Assembly (NCBI RefSeq): GCF_900090315.1 | Contig: NZ_FMHZ01000002.1 | Coordinates: 5,302,501-5,366,500, forward strand | Source: Micromonospora citrea | GTDB lineage: Bacteria > Actinomycetota > Actinomycetes > Mycobacteriales > Micromonosporaceae | DNA length: 64,000 nucleotides | Reading direction: 5' to 3' | Shown: positions 27,333 to 35,768 of the stretch, piece after piece | How the letters are laid out: each line of letters opens with the position of its first letter | How positions within the stretch are numbered: position 1 is the first letter of the stretch | Translations under genes and position numbers: made by a program | The notes under the pieces: model-generated | Told to the model about the DNA's origin: nothing | Seen by the model: the letters and a program-made list of their open reading frames with translations, nothing else | The model's database searches: none

Positions 27333-27462
27333 GCGGGACACCTCCTCACCCCGGCCCCACGGCTGCCGAGACCCCGGCAACCGGGAGCAGGCCCACGAAA
27401 CGGGCAGGACTGCACTTCTCTAACAGACTAAGCGAGTCGACGTAGTCCGATCGGTCACTTGG

Positions 27463-29217
27463 TCATGAGCGTTCGGTCGAGAGTTGGTGGGACGCGGCGT
27501 TCTCGGCTTTGCTCAGCAGGTCGCGGAAACGTGCCGCGCCGGTCACCGGGGACGCCCATCCGGAGGACATCTCGACCAGCCGGGTCTCCGGGCGTTCCAA
27601 CCAGGACAGGATCCGTTCGGTCTCCTCGGCCGAGGCGCGCGGGATCGGGCCGTGGCCGGGCGGGACGGTCTCGGCGGTCGCCCGGATCGCGGCGATCGTC
27701 GGTCGCGGGTGGACCCCGGGCGGCGACACCCCCGCCCCGGCCAGCCGGCCGTGCCGCACCAGCGCCAGCTCCCAGCCGCCCCGGGCGGCCGGGCGGGCGG
27801 CGGCCAACTCGGCGATCCCGGTCAGCGCGGCCAGCCGCTGCATGCGCACCGTCGCCCGCAGCACCGCGGTCAGCCGGGACCGCACCACCGCCGCCTCCTC
27901 GTAGCGCTGGTCGCGGGAGAGCACCTCGATCCGGGCCAGCAGCGCGTCGACCACCGGCTGCGGGTCGCTGGCGGTCGCGGTACGGAACGGCTCGACCGCG
28001 CGGGCGTCGTACTCCTCCGGGGTGATCCGGTGCTCGCAGGGCGCCGGACAGCGACCCAACTCGGCCAGCGCGCAGGCCGGCGTGACCGTGCGCAGCGAGA
28101 GCCGGTGGGTGCACTGCCGCAGCGGCACGGCGTCGTGGAAGCCGGCGGCGGCCAGCTCCGCCGTGCGGCGGGAGCTGAACGGGCCGAGGTAGCCGGTGTC
28201 GCCGGGGGAGATCCCCCGGACCACCGACAGCCGGGGATAGGGCCCGTCGGTCAGCTTGAGCCAGACCGCCCGCTCCGGGAACTTCGACCGCCGGTTGTAC
28301 GGCGGGGCGTGCGCCCCGATCAGCCGCAGCTCGCGGACCTCCGCCTCCAGCGAGTGGGCGCACTCGACCGCCTCGACGCGCTCCGCCGCGGCGAGCATCT
28401 CCGAGATCCGGGCCCGCTTCTCGGCGGCGGTGAAGTAGCTGCGCACCCGGGTGGCGATGTCGCCGGAGGTGCCGACGTAGAGCGGCCGGTCGTCGGCGGC
28501 CCGGAAGATGTAGACCCCCGGCGCCTTGGGCAGCCCTTCGGCCAGGTGCCGCTTGCGCCGCTGGGTGGGGGTGACCGCACGGGCGAACTCGATGGCGTCG
28601 CCGATCGTGTCGACCCGGTGCCCGCCGAGCCGGGCGATCAGCCCGTGCAGCACGTCGACGGTGGCCTTGGCGTCGTCGAGCGCCCGGTGGGTCGGCTGGG
28701 TGGCGGTGCGGAAGTAGGCGGCGAGGGTGCCGAGCTTGCGGTTGGGCACCTCGTCGCGGGTCAGCACCCGACGGGCCAGGGCGGCGGTGTCGAGGACCCG
28801 GGGGTTGGGCCAGCGGTAGCCGTGCGCGGCGCAGGCGGCCTTGAGGAAGCCGACGTCGTAGGGGGCGTTGTGGGCGACCAGCACGGCGTCGGAGATGAAC
28901 TCCAGGAAGCTCGGCAGCACCTGCTCGATCGGCGGTGCCGGCACGAGCATGGCCTGGGTGATGCCGGTGAGCACCGTGATGAACGGGGGGATGGGCACGC
29001 CCGGGTTGACCAGGGTGGCCAGCACGCCCAGCTCCTCGCCGCCGCGCACCTTCACCGCGCCGATCTCGGTGATCCCGCCGCCGTCCGGCGCGCCGCCGGT
29101 GGTCTCCAGGTCGACCACCACGAACGTCGTCGCGTGCAGCGGCAGCGCCGGATCGATCCCGCCCGCGCCGGGGTCGAAACCGGCCAGCGGCTCTTGGACG
29201 TACTCCGTCTGTGCCAT
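27463..29217 (-). CDS. DEDD exonuclease / GIY-YIG (UvrC-like) fusion nuclease
   Basis: Protein of 584 residues with two nuclease domains. Residues about 30-195 form a DnaQ-type 3'-5' exonuclease (V-V-D-L-E-T-T-G, then H-N-A-P-Y-D, then H-R-A-L-D-D-A). Residues about 230-310 form a GIY-YIG endonuclease (G-V-Y-I-F-R ... Y-V-G-T-S) as in UvrC and Cho, followed by a cysteine-bearing UvrC-like region (C-T-H-R-L ... C-A-L-A-E-L-G-R-C-P-A-P-C). It is the Rv2191 type of actinobacteria, expected to act in DNA repair. A DNA-damage-type promoter sits directly upstream and implies a leaderless mRNA from this ATG. Confidence 0.87.
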   Translation of the reverse strand: MAQTEYVQEPLAGFDPGAGGIDPALPLHATTFVVVDLETTGGAPDGGGITEIGAVKVRGGEELGVLATLVNPGVPIPPFITVLTGITQAMLVPAPPIEQVLPSFLEFISDAVLVAHNAPYDVGFLKAACAAHGYRWPNPRVLDTAALARRVLTRDEVPNRKLGTLAAYFRTATQPTHRALDDAKATVDVLHGLIARLGGHRVDTIGDAIEFARAVTPTQRRKRHLAEGLPKAPGVYIFRAADDRPLYVGTSGDIATRVRSYFTAAEKRARISEMLAAAERVEAVECAHSLEAEVRELRLIGAHAPPYNRRSKFPERAVWLKLTDGPYPRLSVVRGISPGDTGYLGPFSSRRTAELAAAGFHDAVPLRQCTHRLSLRTVTPACALAELGRCPAPCEHRITPEEYDARAVEPFRTATASDPQPVVDALLARIEVLSRDQRYEEAAVVRSRLTAVLRATVRMQRLAALTGIAELAAARPAARGGWELALVRHGRLAGAGVSPPGVHPRPTIAAIRATAETVPPGHGPIPRASAEETERILSWLERPETRLVEMSSGWASPVTGAARFRDLLSKAENAASHQLSTERS

Positions 29218-29224
29218 CGGCGGC

Positions 29225-29246
29225 ACGCTAGCGTCCCGGTCCGACA
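29225..29246 (-). promoter_or_regulatory. DNA-damage (PafBC/RecA-NDp type) promoter
   Basis: On the minus strand TGTC (29246-29243), 12 bases, then TAGCGT (29230-29225). This fits the actinobacterial LexA-independent damage promoter, TTGTCRGTG-N8-TANNNT, in spacing and in both boxes except the partial RGTG extension. The -10 ends seven bases before the nuclease ATG. Confidence 0.6.
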
Positions 29247-29344
29247 CTCCCGTCCCAACGGCACCAGGCGTCGCCATCGGTCTAGGATGAGAGATCGGCT
29301 CACTCACCGGGCGGTGGGCCCGGTCGCGGTGGGAGACTTGCCAC

Positions 29345-30766
29345 ATGCCCCTCACCGAGCCGCACGACGACCGTCTCCCGCAGGAGGAGTCGGTCGACGC
29401 CGCGCGCGGCGCAGGCGGCGACCTCACCGAGGGCGCCGCGGGCGAGGGGGCCGCTCCCGAGCCGGAGCCCGTCCTGCCCGAGCCGGTCCGCCAGCGGATC
29501 GTGGCGCTCACCGCCGCCGTGCTGCCCGGGCTGCCCGCCGACGAGGTTCCGGTGCCGCTGCGCCGGGTCGCGAAGTTCGCCCCCAACCGCCGGGCCCGGC
29601 TCGGTGCCCCGGCGATCGCCGCCCAGCTCACCGGTGATCCGCTGTTCCGGCAGCGGATCACCGCCCGGGTGCTCGCCGACACCGGTGACCTCGGGGCGGC
29701 GGTGCTCGAGGGCACCGCGCCCGCCGCCGCCGACCCGGTCGAGGTGGCCGCACTGGCCTACCTGGCCCGCCCCCGGGGGTGGCGGGAGCTCATCGAGGCC
29801 AGCGGCGCGGCGGTCCGCGCGGAGGCCGACAGCGCGGTCGTCGCGGAGCTGGTCCGCGAGGCCGAGCAGCGGGCCACCCGCGCCGAGCACGACCGGGCGG
29901 TGGCCCGGGTGGAGGCGGAGAAGCTCCGCGACGAGCTGGCCCGGGTCCGCGAGGAGCTCGGTCAGCTGCGCGAGGAGGCCCGGCAGCTGGGCCGGTCGCT
30001 GCGCGAGACGCAGGCCCGCGAGCGCAAGGCCACCGAGCTGCTGGCCACCGAGCGGGGCCGCGCCGCCCGCGCGGCGGCCGACGCCGACGCGGAGCTGCGC
30101 CGGGTCCGCGCCCGGCTGGCCGAGGCCGAGGCGGCGGCGGGGGTCGCCCGCGCCACCGCCAAGGAGGCCCGCTCCGTCGACGACGCCCGGCTGTGGCTGC
30201 TGCTGGAGACCATCGGGCAGGCGGCCGTCGGGCTGCGCCGCGAGCTGGCGCTCGACCCGGTCGACAAGCTGCCCGCCGACTTCGTCGCCGACGCCTTCGC
30301 CGAGCAGCCCACCGCGCCGGCGGCCGGCGCCGCCACCCGCGCCCGCGACACCGACGACCCCGCCCGGCTCGACCAGTTGCTGGCGCTGCCCAGGGCGCAC
30401 CTCGTCGTCGACGGCTACAACGTCACCAAGCGCGGCTTCGGCGAGATGTCGCTGGAGCAGCAGCGCAAGCGGCTGATCACCGGCCTGGGCGGGATCGCCG
30501 CGCAGACCGGCGACGAGGTCACCGTGGTCTTCGACGGTGCGGAACGGGTGCACGGGCTGCCGCCGTCGCCGCGCGGGGTCCGGGTGCTGTTCTCCCGCAA
30601 GGGCGAGACCGCCGACGAGCTGATCCGGCGCCTGGTCCGCGCCGAGCCGCCGGGACGGCCGGTGGTGGTGGTCTCCTCCGACCGGGAGGTCGCCGACGGG
30701 GTACGCCGGCACGGGGCGTACCCGCTCGGCGCCGACTCGCTGCTGCGCCGCCTGGCCCGCTCCTGA
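29345..30766 (+). CDS. NYN-domain (YacP-like) ribonuclease-type protein with coiled coil
   Basis: Protein of 473 residues. An acidic N-terminal tail (1-45) and helical region lead to a long coiled coil, about 165-285, rich in Glu/Arg/Ala/Leu heptads. The C-terminal NYN_YacP domain (about 345-470) has the acidic nuclease residues in L-V-V-D-G-Y-N-V-T, V-V-F-D-G-A-E and E-T-A-D-E-L-I-R and S-S-D-R-E-V. NYN proteins are PIN-like RNases. ATG has GGGAG nine bases upstream and a TAGGAT hexamer lies at 29283-29288. It is divergent from the repair nuclease gene. Confidence 0.85.
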   Translation: MPLTEPHDDRLPQEESVDAARGAGGDLTEGAAGEGAAPEPEPVLPEPVRQRIVALTAAVLPGLPADEVPVPLRRVAKFAPNRRARLGAPAIAAQLTGDPLFRQRITARVLADTGDLGAAVLEGTAPAAADPVEVAALAYLARPRGWRELIEASGAAVRAEADSAVVAELVREAEQRATRAEHDRAVARVEAEKLRDELARVREELGQLREEARQLGRSLRETQARERKATELLATERGRAARAAADADAELRRVRARLAEAEAAAGVARATAKEARSVDDARLWLLLETIGQAAVGLRRELALDPVDKLPADFVADAFAEQPTAPAAGAATRARDTDDPARLDQLLALPRAHLVVDGYNVTKRGFGEMSLEQQRKRLITGLGGIAAQTGDEVTVVFDGAERVHGLPPSPRGVRVLFSRKGETADELIRRLVRAEPPGRPVVVVSSDREVADGVRRHGAYPLGADSLLRRLARS

Positions 30767-30962
30767 CGTTCCCCGCCGTCCCCGCTGACGGGCCGGGGAT
30801 CGTCGCGCCCACCGACCGGAAGGCGGCTTGCCGTTCCGCGCGCGCCCGACGTCGCTGTCGCGGGCTTGCCCCTGTCCGACCCGGACTGACCCGGCACGCC
30901 GCCGGACGCCCGTCCGGGCTGCTTGATCGCATTCGAGGGCTCCGGGGCCGGTTGTCCGTTTC

Positions 30963-30984
30963 TGTCGTACCCCTCCCGTAGCGT
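30963..30984 (+). promoter_or_regulatory. Second DNA-damage-type promoter
   Basis: TGTC (30963-30966), 12 bases, TAGCGT (30979-30984): the same two boxes and spacing as the element at 29225-29246. It lies about 70 bases before the small CxxC protein gene in a 289-base gap that otherwise shows no gene. Confidence 0.5.
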
Positions 30985-31055
30985 CGGGATGACCGACGGT
31001 GGTCGGGCGGTGACGCCGGTGTCCCGCCCGCCGCCGCTGCGCATCAGGAGGCGAG

Positions 31056-31271
31056 ATGCTCATCGACTGCGACGGGTGCGGGGTGCGGGGCGACGGCTGC
31101 GCCGACTGCCTGGTGACCGCCCTGTTCGACGCGTCCCCGGCCGACGGGCTGGGCGGCGCCGAGGTCCAGGCGATCGAGGTGTTCGCGCGGGCCGGGTTCG
31201 AGGTGGAGGTGCTTCCCGGGCCCCGGCGTCCGGGCGACCGCGCCCGTTCCGCCGGTCGCCGCGCGGCCTGA
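31056..31271 (+). CDS. Small CxxC-motif protein
   Basis: Protein of 71 residues, conserved in type among actinobacteria and without known function. Two close CxxC pairs occur at residues 5-8 (C-D-G-C) and 15-18 (C-A-D-C), suggesting a metal site or redox centre. Residues 20-53 look helical and the last 18 are a basic Arg/Gly/Pro tail. ATG has AGGAGG seven bases upstream. A damage-type promoter element precedes it. Confidence 0.7.
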   Translation: MLIDCDGCGVRGDGCADCLVTALFDASPADGLGGAEVQAIEVFARAGFEVEVLPGPRRPGDRARSAGRRAA

Positions 31272-31366
31272 CGCCGCCCGCCGCCGCGGCCGGTGCGGGT
31301 CCGGCCCGGGCGGGCGCCGCCGACGCGGGCAATAGGATGGGCGCTCACGGCGGGAGGGAGCGGCGC

Positions 31367-31567
31367 ATGACGCGGTTACGGCGCGGTGGCGGCAGCCCCG
31401 GCGCGATCGTCGGCGTCCCCGCCCTCCGACGGGCGCGGGCGGTGCCGCCGGCGGCCCTCCGAAGGGCACGGGCGGTGCCGCCGGTGGGCCCACGGCGTTC
31501 GTGGCCTGCCTGCCTCGGACGGTCCCGGCCGGCGAGCCGGCGCCCGGTGCCGGGAGGGTCGCGGTGA
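31367..31567 (+). CDS. Small Arg/Ala/Pro-rich ORF coupled to M48 protease gene
   Basis: Reading frame of 66 residues in the gap before the protease gene. It has a TAGGAT hexamer at 31333-31338, a GGAGGGAG ribosome site six bases before the ATG, and its stop overlaps the next GTG start as GTGA. Residues about 20-40 are a duplicated A-L-R-R-A-R-A-V-P-P unit, coming from a 33-bp tandem DNA repeat. The product is strongly basic and unlike any family I know. It may be a real small protein, or serve mainly as a translated leader for the protease. Confidence 0.5.
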   Translation: MTRLRRGGGSPGAIVGVPALRRARAVPPAALRRARAVPPVGPRRSWPACLGRSRPASRRPVPGGSR

Positions 31568-32823
31568 GCCCGCGCGGCTGGGCGGTGCTGACCCTGGCCG
31601 GCCTGACCGTGGCCCTGGTGGTGGCCGCCGTGGTGCTGATCCCGTGGCAGCGCCCGCCCGCGCCCCGGGCCGACCAGTTGGCCGCGCTGGGCGACCTCCC
31701 CGCCGAGCAGGTGGCCCGCAGCCGGGAGTTCCGCTCGGCGCTGCGCCCCGCCGGCTGGGCCGCGATCGCGATCGGCCTGCTGGTCGCGCTGGCGCTCGGC
31801 CTGACCCCGCTGGGCGGCCGGCTCGTGGAGCTGGCCGGTCGCCCGTTCGGGGGCCACTGGGCCGCCCAGGCCGTCGTCGGCGGGCTCGCCGTGGTGCTCG
31901 TCGCCGACCTGGTCACCCTTCCGTTCGCCGCCTGGCGCCAGAGCGTGCTCACCCGCTACGGGCTGAGCACCAACGGCTGGAGCGGCTGGACGGTCGACCT
32001 GCTCAAGTCGTACGCGGTCAGCGCCGTCATCGGAGCGGTGGCGCTGCTGGGCTTCTACACCGTCATCCGGCTGTCGCCGCGCTGGTGGTGGGCGTTCGGC
32101 GCGGCCGGCGCGGCGACCCTGGTGGTGCTGCTCTCGTTCGTGCTGCCCGTGCTGGTGGAGCCGGTCTTCAACAGGTTCACCCCGATGGAGCAGGGCCCGC
32201 TGCGCACCCAGCTCGTCGAGATGGCGGCTCGCGACGGCGTGCCGGTGCGCGACGTGCTGGTCGCCGACGCGTCGCGGCGCACCCGGGCGGTGAACGCGTA
32301 CGTCTCGGGGCTCGGGCCGACCCGCCGGGTGGTCGTCTACGACACGCTGCTGCGCGAGGCCACGCCGGCCGAGGTGACCGCCGTCGTGGCGCACGAGCTG
32401 GGGCACGCCAAGGACCGCGACGTGGCCGTCGGCACCCTGACGGGGGCGTTGGGCGCCGCCGCCGCGGTGGTCGCGCTCTACCTGCTCGGGTCCTCCGGCC
32501 CGTTGCTGCGGCTGGCCGGCGTCGACTCGGTCGCCCAGCCGCGCGCGTTCCCCCTGCTCGTCGCCCTGGTGACGGTCGCGGGGCTGGTGTCCGCGCCGGC
32601 GCAGGCCCTGATGTCCCGGCGGGTCGAGGCACGCGCCGACGCGCACGCGCTGGCCCTCACCGGCGACCCGGCCGCCTTCGAGGCGATGCAGCGCCGGCTC
32701 GCCGGGATCAACCTCGCCGACCCCGATCCGCCGCGCTGGGAATACCTCTACTCCGCCACGCACCCGTCCACGGTCGAGCGGATGGCCGCCGCCCGCGCCC
32801 ACGCCAGGGAGGCCGGCCGATGA
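31564..32823 (+). CDS. M48-family membrane metalloprotease
   Basis: Protein of 419 residues with about six membrane helices and a zinc protease site H-E-L-G-H near residue 277-281 (V-V-A-H-E-L-G-H-A), the H-E-x-x-H signature of the M48/Ste24 family. The downstream glutamate ligand probably lies in R-R-V-E-A-R-A-D-A-H-A-L. A CAAX_prenyl_protease_N-like helical half precedes it. Bacterial members act in membrane protein quality control. The GTG start has GGGAGG seven bases upstream and overlaps the stop of a small ORF. Its own stop overlaps the mannosyltransferase start (ATGA). Confidence 0.87.
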   Translation: MSPRGWAVLTLAGLTVALVVAAVVLIPWQRPPAPRADQLAALGDLPAEQVARSREFRSALRPAGWAAIAIGLLVALALGLTPLGGRLVELAGRPFGGHWAAQAVVGGLAVVLVADLVTLPFAAWRQSVLTRYGLSTNGWSGWTVDLLKSYAVSAVIGAVALLGFYTVIRLSPRWWWAFGAAGAATLVVLLSFVLPVLVEPVFNRFTPMEQGPLRTQLVEMAARDGVPVRDVLVADASRRTRAVNAYVSGLGPTRRVVVYDTLLREATPAEVTAVVAHELGHAKDRDVAVGTLTGALGAAAAVVALYLLGSSGPLLRLAGVDSVAQPRAFPLLVALVTVAGLVSAPAQALMSRRVEARADAHALALTGDPAAFEAMQRRLAGINLADPDPPRWEYLYSATHPSTVERMAAARAHAREAGR

Positions 32824-33944
32824 GCCGTACGCTGCTGATCACCAACGACTTCCCGCCCCGTCCGGGCGGCATCCAGTCCTTCGTGCACAACCTCGCGGTG
32901 CGTCAGCCCGCCGGCTCGGTCGTCGTCTACGCCTCGACCTGGCGCGGCGCGGCGAAGTTCGACGCCGACCAGCCGTTCGAGGTGGTCCGGGAGCGCACCA
33001 AGGTGCTGCTGCCCACCCCGCTGGTGGCGCGGCGGGCGGCGCGGCTGGCCCGGGCGTACGACTGCGACACGGTGTGGTTCGGCGCGGCGGCTCCCCTGGG
33101 GCTGCTCGCCAGCGGCCTGCGCCGCCGGGCCGGCATCCGCCGGGCGGTGGCGCAGACCCACGGGCACGAGGTCGGCTGGGCCGCGCTGCCGGGTGCGCGG
33201 GCCGCGCTGCGTCGGATCGGGCGCGGCGTGGACGTGACCACCTACCTGGGCGAGTACACCCGGGTGCGGCTGGAGCGGGCGCTGCACGGGGTGACCGAGC
33301 TGCACCGGCTCGCGCCCGGGGTCGACGTGGACGCCTACCATCCGTCGGTCGACGGCCAGGCGGTCCGGCTCCGGCTCGGGCTGGCCGACCGCCCGGTGGT
33401 GGTGTGCGTGTCCCGGCTGGTGCCGCGCAAGGGGCAGGACATGCTGATCCGGGCGATGCCCGCGATCCGGCGGCGGGTGCCCGACGCCGCGCTGCTGGTG
33501 GTCGGGGGCGGGCCCTACCGGGCCACGCTGGAGAAGCTGGCCCGGCAGGTGGGCGTCGAGCGGGACGTGGTCTTCACCGGCTCGGTGCCGTCGGCCGAGC
33601 TGCCGGCCCACTACGCCGCCGGCGACGTCTACGCGATGCCCTGCCGCACCCGCAACCGAGGCCTGGACGTCGAGGGGCTCGGGATCGTCTACCTGGAGGC
33701 CTCCGCGACCGGCCTGCCGGTGGTGGCCGGCGACTCCGGCGGGGCGCCGGACGCGGTGCGCGAGGGCGAGACCGGGTTCGTGGTCCAGGGTCGCGACGTC
33801 GCCCAGCTCGCCGACCGGGTGGCCACGCTGCTCGCCGACCGGGACCTGGCCCGCCAGTTCGGCGCGGCCGGTCGCGCCTGGGTGGAGCGGGAGTGGCGCT
33901 GGGAGGCGCAGGCGCAGCGGATGGCCGCCCTGCTCGCAGGCTGA
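32820..33944 (+). CDS. pimB: GT4 glycosyltransferase, PimB'-like mannosyltransferase
   Basis: Retaining GT-B glycosyltransferase of 374 residues. The start R-T-L-L-I-T-N-D-F-P-P-R-P-G-G-I-Q matches actinobacterial PimB', which adds the second mannose from GDP-mannose to phosphatidylinositol mannoside. The donor site shows S-R-L-V-P-R-K-G-Q-D (about 199-208) and the E-G-L-G-I-V-Y-L-E motif (about 282-290). It should act at the cytoplasmic face of the membrane. Synteny with fadD15- and SRPBCC-type genes repeats the order near Rv2188c, supporting the name. Confidence 0.82.
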   Translation: MSRTLLITNDFPPRPGGIQSFVHNLAVRQPAGSVVVYASTWRGAAKFDADQPFEVVRERTKVLLPTPLVARRAARLARAYDCDTVWFGAAAPLGLLASGLRRRAGIRRAVAQTHGHEVGWAALPGARAALRRIGRGVDVTTYLGEYTRVRLERALHGVTELHRLAPGVDVDAYHPSVDGQAVRLRLGLADRPVVVCVSRLVPRKGQDMLIRAMPAIRRRVPDAALLVVGGGPYRATLEKLARQVGVERDVVFTGSVPSAELPAHYAAGDVYAMPCRTRNRGLDVEGLGIVYLEASATGLPVVAGDSGGAPDAVREGETGFVVQGRDVAQLADRVATLLADRDLARQFGAAGRAWVEREWRWEAQAQRMAALLAG

Positions 33945-33989
33945 CCGCCCGCTGCCGCCCACGGGACGCGACAGCGGGTGTGGCCGGCG

Positions 33990-35768
33990 TCAGTGCAGGC
34001 GGGCCAGGAGGCGCTCGGCGGAGTCCGGGCGGCCGAAGTGCCAGCCCTGGGCGGCGTCGCAGCCGATCGCCCGCAGCCGGTCGGCCTGCCCGGCGGTCTC
34101 CACGCCCTCGGCGGTGACGGTCAGGTCCAGCGCGTGCGCCAGCGACACGAGCGAGGCGAGGATCCGCTCGTCGGCCCGGCTCTCCGGCGCCCGCAGCCCG
34201 GCCACGAACTGTCCCGCCACCTTCAGCTCCGTCACCGGCAGGTCCCGCAGGTAGGCCAGGTTGCAGTAGCCGGTGCCGAAGTCGTCGATGGCGATCCGCA
34301 CGCCGAGGTCGGCCAGCGTCCGCAGCGCCCGGACGGGCTCCTCGGCGGTGCTCATCATGGTGCTCTCGGTGATCTCCAGCTGGAGTCGCTCCGGCGGCAG
34401 GCCGGTGCTCCGCAGCAGTCCGCGGACCTCCTGGACCAGGCCGGGACGGCGGACCTGCCGCACGGCCAGGTTGACGCTCACGAACGGGGCCGCTCCGACC
34501 GCGGGGGACCAGCTTCCCGCCTGCCGGCACGCCTCGGCCAGCACCCACCCGCCGAGCGGGACGATCAGCCCGGTCTCCTCGGCCAGGCCGATGAAACTGT
34601 CCGGCCGCAGCACGCCCAGCTCCGGGTGGCGCCAGCGCACCAGCGCCTCCACGCCGACCACCCGGCCGTCGCGCAGCGACGTCAGCGGCTGATAGTCGAG
34701 GTAGAACTCGCCCCGCTCCAGGGCGGCGGGGATGGCCGCCGAGAGCGCGTACCGGGCCAGCTCCCGGCGGTCGCGGTCGGCGTCGTAGAGCGCCCAGCGG
34801 GCGCCGCCAGCGGCCTTCGCCCAGTGCAGCGTGCTGTCGGCCGCCCGCATCAGGTCACCGGGGGAGGTGCCGGCCACCGGCCGCTCCACGATGCCGATGC
34901 TCGCCGACACGCACAGCTCGTGCCCGTCCACCAGCGCCGGCTCGCGCATCGCGGCCAGCGCCGCCTCCGCCACGGCGACGACGTCGTCGGTGCCGGTGGT
35001 GCCCTCGACCAGCACGACGAACTCGTCCCCGCCGAGCCGGGCGACCAGATGCCCGTCGAGGGCGGCGCGGAGCCGGTCGGCCACGGTGACCAGCAGGCCG
35101 TCGCCGACCTGGTGCCCGTGCGAGTCGTTGACCACCTTGAACCGGTCCAGGTCCAGGAAGCAGACGCCGACCCGCTCCGCGCCCCGGCCCGGCGAGTCGA
35201 CCGCGGCGCTGAGCCGCTGGGTGAACAGGGCGCGGTTGGGCAGGTCGGTGAGCGGGTCGTGGGTCGCCTGGTGGCGGAAGCGGGCCTCGCTGGCGCGCAG
35301 CGCCCGCTCCGCCTGCGCCCGAGCGGTCATCGCGGCCCGCCGGATCGACTCCTGCTCGTCCAGCGTCCGGTCCCGCAGCGCGCGGGAGTACCCGGTGGCC
35401 ACGGCGGCCAGCAGCCGCGCCAGCCGGTCCCCGACCTCCTCGCCGACCAGCCCGAGGTCGCGGGCCAGCCGGAGCTGGACGACCTCGACCGTACGCCCCA
35501 GCGCCTCGGGCGACGCGATGTGCGCGGCCACCAGCTCGGTGGCGACCCGGTGCCCGACCCGCAGGTCGAACGGCTCGGACAGCAGCGCCGCCGCGAGCTG
35601 GTCGGTGAGGTGTTGCAGCAGCGCCTCCAAATGCGCCTGGGTCATCGGCAGGTAGCTGGTGCCGGAGAGGGCCTTCGCCCAGGCCCGGGCGAAGACGCCG
35701 GGGCGGGACGGGCCCGTGGCGGTCGCGCCGGGCGGGGCGGTGACCGTCGCCCCGGGCGGCTCACCCAC
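33990..35768 (-). CDS. GGDEF-EAL cyclic-di-GMP enzyme
   Basis: Protein of 592 residues. An N-terminal helical region (1-155, no membrane helix) leads to a GGDEF domain (about 165-325) with an intact G-G-D-E-F, then an EAL domain (about 335-590) with E-A-L-V-R-W, N in S-V-N-L-A, E-I-T-E-S, D-D-F-G-T-G-Y and E-G-V-E, so the phosphodiesterase site looks complete. The RxxD inhibitory site before GGDEF is absent. Both synthesis and breakdown of c-di-GMP are therefore possible. The GTG start overlaps the end of the upstream methyltransferase gene by 8 nt. Confidence 0.88.
   Translation of the reverse strand: MGEPPGATVTAPPGATATGPSRPGVFARAWAKALSGTSYLPMTQAHLEALLQHLTDQLAAALLSEPFDLRVGHRVATELVAAHIASPEALGRTVEVVQLRLARDLGLVGEEVGDRLARLLAAVATGYSRALRDRTLDEQESIRRAAMTARAQAERALRASEARFRHQATHDPLTDLPNRALFTQRLSAAVDSPGRGAERVGVCFLDLDRFKVVNDSHGHQVGDGLLVTVADRLRAALDGHLVARLGGDEFVVLVEGTTGTDDVVAVAEAALAAMREPALVDGHELCVSASIGIVERPVAGTSPGDLMRAADSTLHWAKAAGGARWALYDADRDRRELARYALSAAIPAALERGEFYLDYQPLTSLRDGRVVGVEALVRWRHPELGVLRPDSFIGLAEETGLIVPLGGWVLAEACRQAGSWSPAVGAAPFVSVNLAVRQVRRPGLVQEVRGLLRSTGLPPERLQLEITESTMMSTAEEPVRALRTLADLGVRIAIDDFGTGYCNLAYLRDLPVTELKVAGQFVAGLRAPESRADERILASLVSLAHALDLTVTAEGVETAGQADRLRAIGCDAAQGWHFGRPDSAERLLARLH

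Noticed and set aside
27333..27380. Longer ATG start for the RSH gene
   Set aside because: No ribosome site there, while GAGGAGG lies eight bases before GTG 27332.
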